A DNA stretch of 64,000 nucleotides from Lactiplantibacillus nangangensis (lineage in GTDB: Bacteria > Bacillota > Bacilli > Lactobacillales > Lactobacillaceae): NCBI RefSeq assembly GCF_005405065.1, contig NZ_BJDI01000007.1, positions 62,001 through 126,000 of the forward strand, in the 5' to 3' direction. A program made the translations under genes and the position numbers. Of this stretch, positions 8,156-17,418 are shown piece by piece. Each line of letters starts with the position of its first letter. Within the stretch, counting starts at the first letter, position 1. The notes beneath the pieces were generated by a model. The model was not told the DNA's origin. It saw only the letters and a program-made list of their open reading frames with translations, and ran no database searches.

Positions 8156-9289
8156 TTACACACTAGTAATTTGCATTCGTCCATTACGTTTAGAATGATA
8201 CAAATTTTGGTCAACCCGATTATAAAAATCGATTGGCGAATTATCATTAGCCGATAGCGTTGAAACCCCGACTGAAATTGAAATATTCAGTCGACCACTC
8301 GCTGTTGATAGCGTCAGATGATTAAGTGCATCGAAAATCTGGGCCACAATTGTTTCAGTTGCAGCTAAATCTTTATTAGGAAAAAGAATATTAAACTCTT
8401 CGCCACCGGTTCGATATAATTTTACGTCTGGATCATTTGCATCCAAGACCGCTTGAACCGTGGTCGTGACGTGTTGCAACACGTGATCACCAACAATGTG
8501 ACCATAAGTATCGTTGACCTGCTTAAAGTGATCGATATCAAACATCATCATACTAACCGGCTGCTGAGTCTCGTGGCTGTTTTCAAATAACCTTTGACTT
8601 GCTTCCGTGTAAGCTGCAAAATTTTCAGCTTGTGTTAGCGCATCATGGTTAGCATACTGTGCCAAATGAACTTTCAATTCGCTATCGTGTGTCAACATCG
8701 TGACATAAACATAGAGTAAAATTTCAAAAATGACCAAGTATAGCCATTCTTCACCAAATATGTGCCAAGTCAAATTATATTTGAACGTCATCCAAACCCA
8801 CAGGATGCCCCCAAAGACAATTCCAGCAGCTAAGTAACTCAACGGTGCCCAAGGAAAAGTCCGAACTTTGACGCGTAATTGATTGAGCACCCAGAAAAAA
8901 GCGATTAACGTCAGCGCATGCCCCCACGATTGCCAGGAGGCCAATGAACCATCGTAAATAATAAACGCAATCAGAATACCAATGAAGAATGGTGATGGCA
9001 CATGCCCTTGCAAAAAATAGCCGCAGAAGATAATGGCAATCAGTTGGAAGTTCATAAACTGCCACGCCTCACAGCTACCGACAACGATTGTTTGGATACA
9101 AAAAACAAAGACGGCCATATAAATGACTGCATACCAAGTATTGAGCTGACTATCGGTCAATTTTATCCGGCGATGATGATGTACCCAAGTCGTTAACCAG
9201 TTATAGGTAACCCAATATAATGTGAGCATGCCTAAAACAAAGAAAACGCTAGTAATAAATGGTGGCACTTGCCAATGGCTCCAGGTCAT
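8156..9289 (-). CDS. Membrane diguanylate cyclase (GGDEF domain), paralogue
   Basis: Protein of 377 aa, collinear with the cyclase at 3341-4471: the same MTW..WQVPPF start, an N-terminal multi-helix region, then MMMFDIDHFKQVNDTYGH and the active-site loop RTGGEEFN. It should convert GTP to cyclic di-GMP. As in its paralogue, no RxxD I-site precedes GGEEF. The pair most likely arose by duplication, with the PTS unit now between them. RBS GAGGAAGG. The 210-bp repeat abuts its 3' end. Confidence 0.9.
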   Translation of the reverse strand: MTWSHWQVPPFITSVFFVLGMLTLYWVTYNWLTTWVHHHRRIKLTDSQLNTWYAVIYMAVFVFCIQTIVVGSCEAWQFMNFQLIAIIFCGYFLQGHVPSPFFIGILIAFIIYDGSLASWQSWGHALTLIAFFWVLNQLRVKVRTFPWAPLSYLAAGIVFGGILWVWMTFKYNLTWHIFGEEWLYLVIFEILLYVYVTMLTHDSELKVHLAQYANHDALTQAENFAAYTEASQRLFENSHETQQPVSMMMFDIDHFKQVNDTYGHIVGDHVLQHVTTTVQAVLDANDPDVKLYRTGGEEFNILFPNKDLAATETIVAQIFDALNHLTLSTASGRLNISISVGVSTLSANDNSPIDFYNRVDQNLYHSKRNGRMQITSV

Positions 9290-9447
9290 ATTTAACTTGC
9301 CTTCCTCGTCAATAAGTAAATTAATATCTCTATTAGTTAAAATCTATTGACCTAAAAAGTCAACCGTGAATCCCAGATAATATACCAATATATCTTAGAC
9401 ATAATAAAATTCATAGGCACACATTATGTATCTATAAATTTATTATG

Positions 9448-11223
9448 TCAATCGTCAACTGTATTGGCACTTTTTAGCAAACTACGTGCATTCTTGATTC
9501 CTTTTTCAATAAATATTCTCAGCTTATCAGACCCGATATTAGGCCGTAGCTCGATAGAACTTATGTTGAAAGAACTTGCTTTTTCTTGAACACCTTCACT
9601 TCCTAATAATATTTTCGGATACAGTATTGCCACTTGAAGAACTGGGGACTTATCTGAAAATCCTAAATGCCTAAATGCCGCATATGAATCAGATTTAAAA
9701 TACATTTTACTTTTAATACTGTCCACATATCCCAATAACTGTGCGCGCTTATCATTATAGACAAATTTCAAATTTCTATATTTAGTATCCATTACTAAAA
9801 CATTGAGCAAAGTCCCTTCTGAATCTTGTATAGTGATCAAGATATCTGGCTTATTGTGAGACGAATTAGTCCATAATAATTCATTATTAGGCTCCCTACT
9901 CAAGCTTTTGTTGTACATAACAGTAAGCTTTAGTAAAGCATTTCCACTAACTTGGAACTCAAACTCTACACTGGTTCCATGTTCTAACACGCTTTGCACA
10001 TTATAATCATCACTAAAAATCCATCCACCTACAGGGACCAAGCCTATTTCTATCATTTCTTTTATGGTTCTAACAAATCCCCATATCTCATATAAATCTT
10101 GGGTTCGAATCCAATCATAAACGTATTGTCGCACCATAATATTTCTTGTGCTATCTTTCTTCACTAAGCTATTAACAAGACAATATATATATCTATAACT
10201 ATTATTCAGCATTGCCGACTTCGACAATTTACCATTAACACTCTTAATCTCATTAAATGATGCTGATGACAAAAAAGAATTAATATCCATTCCATATCTC
10301 AAAAGAATTTTTTTGTCATTCTTCAAGCTAGTTAAGTCCATTAGATTATTCTTGTGATTTATAAACGAAATTTTTTTGCTCAATTGATGGACCAATTTAT
10401 TAATAATACTTTTTAATTGAATCATTTTGTACTTAATTACACGGTTATCCCGTAAGTCAAGGTTAACAAAGCGTTTAAATGAGTACATTCCTTCTAAATC
10501 TGGCCTCATTGTCATAACTTTATTACTATACTCGTCAATATTTTCTGCTTTATCACTAGTCCAATTATACTTTTTTGCAATTAGCAAGCGTGGATTTCCC
10601 TCAATAGAATATATAGAGTTTTCAAATTGATGTATATTGTTATGCAATATTTCAATTTTCTTTAAATCGTCAGCAGAGAACTCCTTTGTTTCAGATGATA
10701 ACACCCCATTATTAATGGCTTCAAAAGATCTAGATAGTCCAGAGACCATTGATTCTACATCATCTCGCATAGCCATTAATTCATCTTCATTTAAAAACTT
10801 TGGTTTAACATAAAAATACGAAAAGTATCTTTTTTCACCAGGTTCTATTACCATAATTCTGTATATTCCAGGGCCATAATTCAACATGTTTTGTTTAATT
10901 TGTGGTGCATCACTAGTTTGATTTTTATAAATATAAAAAAAAGTAGCTTTATCAAACTCAACATTATTACTATTAGGATTAAAGTATTTCTGTTGCACAT
11001 CTTCCGTATGATTCAAAAAATTGCCGTTGCCTTTAGTATCGTCAATATAAATTTTGGCATTTTCATTTCCAAAAAAGGCTAATTTACATTGTGTGTTTTC
11101 CACACACTCTTTAACATAGTCCAATGTTAAAATATCACGATATTCCTGCGTTTCAATTTCATGGCTGCTGAATTTTAATCTTTGCTTAGTTCCCTTACTG
11201 ACCATGTACGCATCAACTGACAA
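9448..11223 (-). CDS. DUF2357 / PD-(D/E)XK nuclease, McrC-like partner of the McrB-like ATPase
   Basis: Protein of 591 aa. The N-terminal two thirds resemble DUF2357-type proteins (YGPGIYRIMV near 116-125). The C-terminal third has a PD-(D/E)XK nuclease pattern: LYEIW (E379), NKPDILI (D460) and VLVMDTKYR (D479, K481). It is probably the effector nuclease of a McrBC-like modification-dependent (type IV) restriction system driven by the AAA+ protein encoded upstream. A TTG start at 11223 with AGGTG upstream overlaps that gene's stop by 11 bp; ATG 11205 is the alternative. The DNA is visibly AT-rich. Target nucleic acid is unknown. Confidence 0.75.
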   Translation of the reverse strand: MSVDAYMVSKGTKQRLKFSSHEIETQEYRDILTLDYVKECVENTQCKLAFFGNENAKIYIDDTKGNGNFLNHTEDVQQKYFNPNSNNVEFDKATFFYIYKNQTSDAPQIKQNMLNYGPGIYRIMVIEPGEKRYFSYFYVKPKFLNEDELMAMRDDVESMVSGLSRSFEAINNGVLSSETKEFSADDLKKIEILHNNIHQFENSIYSIEGNPRLLIAKKYNWTSDKAENIDEYSNKVMTMRPDLEGMYSFKRFVNLDLRDNRVIKYKMIQLKSIINKLVHQLSKKISFINHKNNLMDLTSLKNDKKILLRYGMDINSFLSSASFNEIKSVNGKLSKSAMLNNSYRYIYCLVNSLVKKDSTRNIMVRQYVYDWIRTQDLYEIWGFVRTIKEMIEIGLVPVGGWIFSDDYNVQSVLEHGTSVEFEFQVSGNALLKLTVMYNKSLSREPNNELLWTNSSHNKPDILITIQDSEGTLLNVLVMDTKYRNLKFVYNDKRAQLLGYVDSIKSKMYFKSDSYAAFRHLGFSDKSPVLQVAILYPKILLGSEGVQEKASSFNISSIELRPNIGSDKLRIFIEKGIKNARSLLKSANTVDD

Positions 11224-13225
11224 AACCAGTCACCTGCAATTCTTTAGCCTTCTTTAAAAGAACGGCACGTGAAAGAACAAAATCAGACAAACTAGATTCT
11301 TCGTCTAATAAATCTAGTAACTTCCCTTCGAGTTTTGAATCGTTTATCTCCAAAAGACCATTAAATGTATCGCTTGTACCTCTCAATTTTGGAAGTATTC
11401 TCTGTGCGACTTGATAGTCCAGTGCATCCTGGCGGTTAAAGTCCATTTTTTCAGAAATTGATGCCAAAAAGCCTTCAATACTGTTTAAAGTTCTCCATCC
11501 AAATCCTCCGTCTGGTATATCATTCAAAAATAGCTCATCAAGTTTCCAGAAGAAATCTAACTCATTTTTTGTTAACCCATTTTTCTCTTTATTCGTAGCA
11601 ATAGTATTCATAGATGTTGCTAAGAACGCTTGATATTCTTCAAACTCCTTTTTACCATCTTTTGGTAGACCATCATCTATAACTTCAGCAGGATTATTAC
11701 GTTTATTGAACGGCACCATTTGTAGTTCAATGATATTTGCCCGATCCATTAATTTATCTGAAAAGCTGAAGGTCGATTCATCAATATTTACAGTTCCAAC
11801 AAATCTGATATTTGAGCCTATCTTAATAGTACTAGGGTATCGATCACTATTAAATAAATGTACGATGTTACTATTGTACAGTCTTATTTCCCTCTCAGAA
11901 TTATTTCTTTCCAAGACTGAAATGAATTGAGAAAAGTAGTGCTCTATTCTCGCTAAATTCATTTCATCCAATACAACAATATACATATGGTTTGGATCAG
12001 CGGCTGCATCGACTAACATTTCTACTAGCCCAGAATCAGATGGCCGATACACATTGTGCATAGTATCTGCATACCCCAAAAGATCAGAATCATCTTGCCA
12101 TGACGGACGAACTGAAATCATTTTAAATTGATTTGTTCCCAACACACCTAATGCATCGGCAAAAGCTGTTATTATTTTGGATTTTCCAGTTCCACTCAAG
12201 CCAGCCAAAACTGTCAAAGTACTTGTTTTTAATGAGAGATAAAAGCTTACCAAATCGTTATCATTCAATGTCAGATTATACTTTTTTGATTTAACCATTT
12301 TTCTAAAATTAGATATTAATTGAATCTCATGAATGTCATCTTTAATTAAATTTGATTCAATATCTTTATCTTGCGTGTCAGAAACATCACTACTCGACTT
12401 ATCATTATTATCACCCGATAACACACTATCGTAGTTTGTATTCAGATCTAATTGTGTAACCATTAATTGTGTGGTTGGTACAAACGAAACATCATCATAC
12501 CCGGGAATGTTGAAATAGATAAACTTCATCCATTCGGATGTTTTAATTTTTCTAACATTTACATTCGAATTTTTGGCAGGTGTTACATACCGCAAATATT
12601 CTGGGGCTATGTCAGATAAGTCTAAATTTTCATATAGATATCCTAGTTCACCTGAATAATTCAGCCCAGCTTCTTCGTGAAATATCGCAAAGCTACTAAT
12701 ATCATCCGTATTTTTCCCAAACAAGTCTGTATTATCAATAGGGATTGCCCTACCAGTATTCAAAGAATTTTCAAATTTTTCTCTATTAGGCAAATCACTT
12801 TTTTCTCCAATAATTGGTATCAGCTCATAGGAAAGATTTGAAGAAAAGTCATCATTTTTTTGTACGGCTGCTAAATTCTTTGCAACATAGTTTGGACCAT
12901 AACTCTTATCATAACGTGTATAACTTTCCTCTTCCCAAATTTGAAATATGAATAAATGACCTTTTGCCCAGTCAGCAAAATTGTTCTTACGTTCTTCCTT
13001 TGTTAACTCCCGATCGTCTTCAAAATCTAAGTGCGATATTTCAGAATCATATGCATTAATTTCTTCACCAGCATATGTACTACTACTATTCAAAAGCCGT
13101 AATTTAAACATTAGGTCATTGTTCCTATCAATCAATATACCGCCAGTGGTACTCACATCACCGTTTTGATCTATCTGATTCCACTCACCAATATATGCTT
13201 GTCCATATTTCTTTTTCATAGCCAT
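11213..13225 (-). CDS. McrB-like AAA+ ATPase/GTPase
   Basis: Protein of 670 aa. A novel N-terminal region of about 330 aa, of no family I recognise, presumably senses the target. The AAA+ module follows: Walker A GLSGTGKS (342-349), SVRPSWQDDSDLLGY (371-385), Walker B MYIVVLDEMN (414-423), and the McrB-type signature position reading VNIDESTFSFSDKLMDRA (479-496). Classical McrB has NTAD there, so the Asp is replaced by Glu and nucleotide preference cannot be predicted. ATG 13225 (GAGGAG upstream) overlaps the coiled-coil gene's stop. It likely assembles as a ring that powers the DUF2357 nuclease. Confidence 0.8.
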   Translation of the reverse strand: MAMKKKYGQAYIGEWNQIDQNGDVSTTGGILIDRNNDLMFKLRLLNSSSTYAGEEINAYDSEISHLDFEDDRELTKEERKNNFADWAKGHLFIFQIWEEESYTRYDKSYGPNYVAKNLAAVQKNDDFSSNLSYELIPIIGEKSDLPNREKFENSLNTGRAIPIDNTDLFGKNTDDISSFAIFHEEAGLNYSGELGYLYENLDLSDIAPEYLRYVTPAKNSNVNVRKIKTSEWMKFIYFNIPGYDDVSFVPTTQLMVTQLDLNTNYDSVLSGDNNDKSSSDVSDTQDKDIESNLIKDDIHEIQLISNFRKMVKSKKYNLTLNDNDLVSFYLSLKTSTLTVLAGLSGTGKSKIITAFADALGVLGTNQFKMISVRPSWQDDSDLLGYADTMHNVYRPSDSGLVEMLVDAAADPNHMYIVVLDEMNLARIEHYFSQFISVLERNNSEREIRLYNSNIVHLFNSDRYPSTIKIGSNIRFVGTVNIDESTFSFSDKLMDRANIIELQMVPFNKRNNPAEVIDDGLPKDGKKEFEEYQAFLATSMNTIATNKEKNGLTKNELDFFWKLDELFLNDIPDGGFGWRTLNSIEGFLASISEKMDFNRQDALDYQVAQRILPKLRGTSDTFNGLLEINDSKLEGKLLDLLDEESSLSDFVLSRAVLLKKAKELQVTGFVS

Positions 13226-14337
13226 GATGTTTCAAACTCCTCTATTGAATTTTGCAAATAGGCCTTTAAGTTAAGACCTTTAGCCATTTTTTCAATTCTA
13301 TATTTTTCATTATTGTTAAGCGCACCTGAATATATATTTATATACTTTATCGAATCTTGAACTTGTGAAACTTGTTTTTCTAGATCTGAGATTTCTTCAA
13401 ATATCTGAAATCTAAAATTATATACACGAGTCTGAGTCACCCTATTGGTAGCAAATACCTCTGAAACGTTCAATTTAGCAATAATCTGTTTATTTTTTAT
13501 TTTATTTGGAAATCCGATTTGCAGTACCGTCTTTTGGTCTAAATCTGAAATACTCATATTTGAGGAATCTTTTGGCGATTCTGACCGCTCTATTGACTCT
13601 GCCTTACTGAGTAAATCTGCTAATTTTCCCGATTGTTCTAAATTTTTTTCATTTAAATGACTAATAGTATCATTTCTATCTTTAATTTCCTTTTTCATGG
13701 TCTTAGTTTCTTGAATCAACTTTATAGAATATTCTTTTTCCGTTTTCATTCTATTCACAGTCGCGCTAAGTTGCTTCTTTTTATTCTCCACTTCACCCTC
13801 AAATCGTAAATTAGCACTCCGAAGATCCTGACAAACCTTTTTTAAATCAGAGATTTTGGAATCTTTTGATTTTATTTCAGCTTTCAATTCTTTTATATTA
13901 TTGTCTCTGTTCTCTATTTGCTGCTTCAATTTTTTTATAATCGAATTATTCAAGCTTTTGCTTTCGAGTGAATTAGGACGTATGTCCGCTAATTTCTGGG
14001 GAACTTCTTTTGAAACTCTTTCGCTAAATGTCTCAATAAGACTTGTAGCTTTATCATAGTCACCTAGGACATAGCTTTTAACAATCTTATTCCATTGTAA
14101 ATTTTCCGACTCAGACTCTTTGCCATTTTTAGAAATACTTTCAGATACTTTACTAAAAAACAAATCGAGCTTACCAATATTCTTAGGTTGTAAAAGTTGC
14201 ATATTGGTAACCGCATATGAAGACTTCTTATTAGTATTTCTGGGAATTGTAACACCCTTTACTCCTGAAACCAATCGTACATACAACGTACTTGGCATGT
14301 GCTCCAAGAGCCAAATTCGTACATTTCTTTTATCCAA
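13216..14337 (-). CDS. Coiled-coil protein, first gene of the McrBC-like operon
   Basis: Protein of 373 aa. Residues about 110-260 form a long charged heptad-like region rich in K, E, D, N and S (such as KKLKQQIENRDNNIKELKAE), flanked by a small N-terminal domain and a C-terminal domain ending EEFETSWL. I start at TTG 14337 because AAAGGAG precedes it at about ten bases; the ATG at 14379 has no site. Its stop overlaps the ATPase start, so all three genes should be co-translated. Coiled-coil proteins next to McrBC homologues are known from the CoCoNuT type IV systems; assignment to that group is inference. Confidence 0.7.
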   Translation of the reverse strand: MDKRNVRIWLLEHMPSTLYVRLVSGVKGVTIPRNTNKKSSYAVTNMQLLQPKNIGKLDLFFSKVSESISKNGKESESENLQWNKIVKSYVLGDYDKATSLIETFSERVSKEVPQKLADIRPNSLESKSLNNSIIKKLKQQIENRDNNIKELKAEIKSKDSKISDLKKVCQDLRSANLRFEGEVENKKKQLSATVNRMKTEKEYSIKLIQETKTMKKEIKDRNDTISHLNEKNLEQSGKLADLLSKAESIERSESPKDSSNMSISDLDQKTVLQIGFPNKIKNKQIIAKLNVSEVFATNRVTQTRVYNFRFQIFEEISDLEKQVSQVQDSIKYINIYSGALNNNEKYRIEKMAKGLNLKAYLQNSIEEFETSWL

Positions 14338-15385
14338 CTTAACTCTTCTCCTTTTTATCATATAATGCCAAATATCCATAGCTGTAGAAATTTACAAAGC
14401 ATTAATCATTTAATCTTTTAAGAAGGGGGACTCGTAGTTCAAATATTGAATAAGCTACTACAAAGTCTATCTAAAAAATATATTAACTACACCAATCGTA
14501 ACAATAAGAATGGATAACCCACTTAATGATATATCCTTATGAATATATATAGTCAAATTGATATCTTTTAACACCATTTATGTACATCTTGAAAATACCC
14601 TCAGCATTGCCAATATCAATGTTTTCAATTCTTTCATCTCCAGACATTACACGTTGATTTCCTAGTAATCATTTAATAATTATACAATGAAACGTCGCAA
14701 ATATACTATTACTACTTGGATTTAAAATTGGATTTTGGGCCTTGAAACAATTATGTGTAAATAGAAAATTACACATGGACCTAAGGTAATAACGTCAATT
14801 ATCATGGAACCTATGTAAACTTTCAATACTACAAAGCCGAATTCAGAGTCTCATCATTAGCGTACACTTTACGTATCAACACCGGGAACCCAACCCTAAT
14901 AATTAGCCAAAGCAAAACAGCAGCTACTATAATGGGTGCAATCTAGGTGTTAGATCACTTCATAACTAAATAATAAAAGTCTAAAGACTCACATCAATTT
15001 AATGGAGTCCGCCGACAAAAACTGAACTGACAGGTCAAAAGTGAGAACAACATCCAAATAAATCGGTTCTAAAATGAGACATACAGATATTCATAATTGC
15101 CATGATAAAAAGTATTTGAACAGTCATTACTATGGTACAAGTCAATTTGATGTAGCCTATACGCCACACAAGCATCCAATAATGGACAAAAATTATACCA
15201 ATCATAATTTTTCAAGCTTAACATTTTAGCACTTCAACGAAACCAGCCTAGTATGCAAAGTTGCCGAACAAAATTTCTAATAGCACCTTTTTGTACAATG
15301 ATGGTATTGTTTGGTTACTGACAGAACGATAACGATGCTTAGTCTTAAGTCATCTACAAACAAAAATTAGAATGGAGGAATTATC
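14338..15385. other. AT-rich gap of about 1 kb with possible coding remnants
   Basis: No gene longer than 60 codons. Two short open stretches look protein-like. One is 14785-14946 on the plus strand (53 codons containing KAEFRVSSLAYTLRI and NTGNPTLIISQSKTA, with no start codon). The other is 15074-15229 (51 codons from ATG, rich in His, Tyr and Asn, no clear RBS). They may be debris of a surface protein lost when the AT-rich operon arrived. The promoter of the operon must lie in the left part. Confidence 0.3.
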
Positions 15386-16105
15386 ATGCGTTCATTAAAA
15401 ATTATGGCCGGCCTGAGTAGTACCGTCACGCTGGCATTACTATCATTGAGTCCCTTAGCTGCCATGGCGGCTGGTCCCGGGACCACGACGAGTAACTTGA
15501 CCACGGTTTCCAGCGGCTATGTTGCTGATACGACTGGTTCTGCTGAAGCGGCTTCGAATGCCGAATTCACCGTCTCACCAGGTAGTTTGACCCTAAATCA
15601 AGTCCCAAATATTTCATTAGGTAGTGCTGGTGTCAAGAGTATTGCAACCGCTGACACGACTTTACCAGTTGTCAGTGGCACTACCACTGGTGGCACAAGC
15701 TATGACGGTAACAATTCTGGCACCTTAAGCGTCAGCGACTATCGTGGCAATCACGCTGGTTGGTCGTTATCGGTCGGCATGGGGCCATTCACTTCCGGCA
15801 CCAATACCGTTACTGACGCTAAATTAACGCTGAATGAAACGGCCGGTACGTTAGATAACACCGCCACGGCCGCACCAGTTAACCTGCTGTTGTCCCAAGG
15901 CACCGTTACTAGCGGCTGGATCAGCAATCCCGAAAACTTGTGGAATGCAGACACCAACACCGGTGAAGGGAATAACACCGCGACGACGGCAACGAGCAGT
16001 AGCTTATTGATTAGCAAACAACCTTTGATTTCAGCTGGTACCTACACTGCAACTTTGTACTGGGCACTCGACAGCGCACCGGTATCGGTCAAACCAGCAA
16101 GTTAA
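15386..16105 (+). CDS. WxL domain surface protein
   Basis: Protein of 239 aa. A signal peptide (about residues 1-28, ending AAMAAGP) precedes a Ser/Thr/Gly-rich extracellular part with the two WxL motifs, GWSLSV near residue 131 and LYWALDSAP near the end. It should be secreted and bound to peptidoglycan. The start has a strong GGAGG site. It is followed 38 bp later by the DUF916 partner, the same order as at 1-1375. Confidence 0.9.
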   Translation: MRSLKIMAGLSSTVTLALLSLSPLAAMAAGPGTTTSNLTTVSSGYVADTTGSAEAASNAEFTVSPGSLTLNQVPNISLGSAGVKSIATADTTLPVVSGTTTGGTSYDGNNSGTLSVSDYRGNHAGWSLSVGMGPFTSGTNTVTDAKLTLNETAGTLDNTATAAPVNLLLSQGTVTSGWISNPENLWNADTNTGEGNNTATTATSSSLLISKQPLISAGTYTATLYWALDSAPVSVKPAS

Positions 16106-16143
16106 CTCAACTGAAACGCTTAGCATGACTGGAGATGGGTAGA

Positions 16144-17187
16144 ATGTCGTTACGCAAACTAATTTGGGGCCTATTAGCTTTAGGCCTACTCGGCGGACAA
16201 GCATTCGGATTCCCGCTGCCAGTTCAAGCAGCTCAAACACCGACCGCCAACTTTGTGGTCACCCCTTTATTTCCTAAGAATCAATTATCAACGAAGGATG
16301 GCTACTTCAATCTTAAGGTCACGCCGGGAAGTACCCAAACGTTAAAACTGTCAGTGACCAATCCGGGGACAACTCGACGCGAGCTACAGATCATTCCGGT
16401 CAATGCCACGACTGCGGATTCCGGCACGATTGTTTACATTCCGTCCAACCGCACCGATCCATCCGCGAAAACGACTTTTACAAAAATGACCTCGTCAGCC
16501 GTGACCGTTGATTTAGCACCACACCAAGGAAAGACCGTCTCGTTTGCAACCAAGATTCCTAAGGATGGCTTTACTGGCGAGATCTTAGGTGGCCTCTTCG
16601 TTACCAATCCTAAAACCAGCAAAGCAAGCACGAAACGGACCGCCCAAAATTTCCAACTGGCTAACCGCTATGCGGTAACGACCGCCGTTGCGCTCTGGTG
16701 TCAGCCAAATCAAGCCGTACCTGCCAAGGTTCAATTAGCAAGTACGAAAGTGATCACCAACGATGCCAGCACCGCACCAGTCGTCGTCGCTAAGCTCCGT
16801 AACTTAGCCCCCATTGCTTTTGGCGAACTCGAGATCAAGACTCAAATTTTTGAAAAGGCCACTGGTCACGAGGTCGTTTCACAGACCTTGAAGAATCGCG
16901 CCATGGCCCCCAATAGTTGGTTCAACGCTGAGATTGGCCTCGGCGATAAGCCCCTGACACCTGGCAAATACACCTTAAAAATGCAGTTAGCCAGCGGTGA
17001 TCGTCATTGGCGTTTTACCCAAGACTTCACGCTATCAAAAACGCGGACTCAAGAACATAATACACGCACTAAACCCGTCAAAGGGACGGCCACGACCGCT
17101 TGGTACTGGTTCGCCCTCGCCGGCAGTTTAGCTTTAGTCGTTATTGGACTCGCGTACTGGCTCGGACGCCGACACGGACATCGCTAA
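16144..17187 (+). CDS. DUF916/DUF3324 cell-surface protein, partner of WxL protein
   Basis: Protein of 347 aa with a signal segment (ending VQAAQ), DUF916 signatures (NLKVTPGSTQTLKLSVTNP, NATTADSGTIVYIPSNRTD, GFTGEILGGLFV), a DUF3324-like second half (APNSWFNAEIGLGD) and a C-terminal membrane helix with a basic tail. It probably anchors WxL proteins to the envelope. ATG 16144 is preferred over 16135: GGAG lies nine bases before 16144 but directly touches 16135. A terminator follows at 17211. Confidence 0.87.
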   Translation: MSLRKLIWGLLALGLLGGQAFGFPLPVQAAQTPTANFVVTPLFPKNQLSTKDGYFNLKVTPGSTQTLKLSVTNPGTTRRELQIIPVNATTADSGTIVYIPSNRTDPSAKTTFTKMTSSAVTVDLAPHQGKTVSFATKIPKDGFTGEILGGLFVTNPKTSKASTKRTAQNFQLANRYAVTTAVALWCQPNQAVPAKVQLASTKVITNDASTAPVVVAKLRNLAPIAFGELEIKTQIFEKATGHEVVSQTLKNRAMAPNSWFNAEIGLGDKPLTPGKYTLKMQLASGDRHWRFTQDFTLSKTRTQEHNTRTKPVKGTATTAWYWFALAGSLALVVIGLAYWLGRRHGHR

Positions 17188-17210
17188 ATTGAACAAACGC
17201 CTCAAAATGG

Positions 17211-17255
17211 CCCTGACGACATGTGAAATCAGCATGTTGTCAGGGTCGTTTTTTG
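17211..17255 (+). terminator. Rho-independent terminator of the WxL/DUF916 pair
   Basis: CCCTGACGACATG pairs with CATGTTGTCAGGG (one G-T pair) around a nine-base loop, followed by TCGTTTTTT. Confidence 0.85.
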
Positions 17256-17418
17256 CTTTTCAGCACATTATCATGTGGACCAAAACGGCTATCAATGACA
17301 AAATTTCAAAAAGTTTAATTAATAAGTTTATTGTGATATATAATTAACTTAATTTAACATTTCGTCAACGGAATCATCACTAAACGACACACTTAATTTA
17401 TTCTAAGGGGAACCTGCA

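Noticed and set aside
7942-8166. 74-codon plus-strand ORF and 68-codon minus-strand ORF over repeat copy A
   Set aside because: Both run through the structured repeat; base differences between the copies follow stem pairing, not codons, and there is no ribosome binding site.
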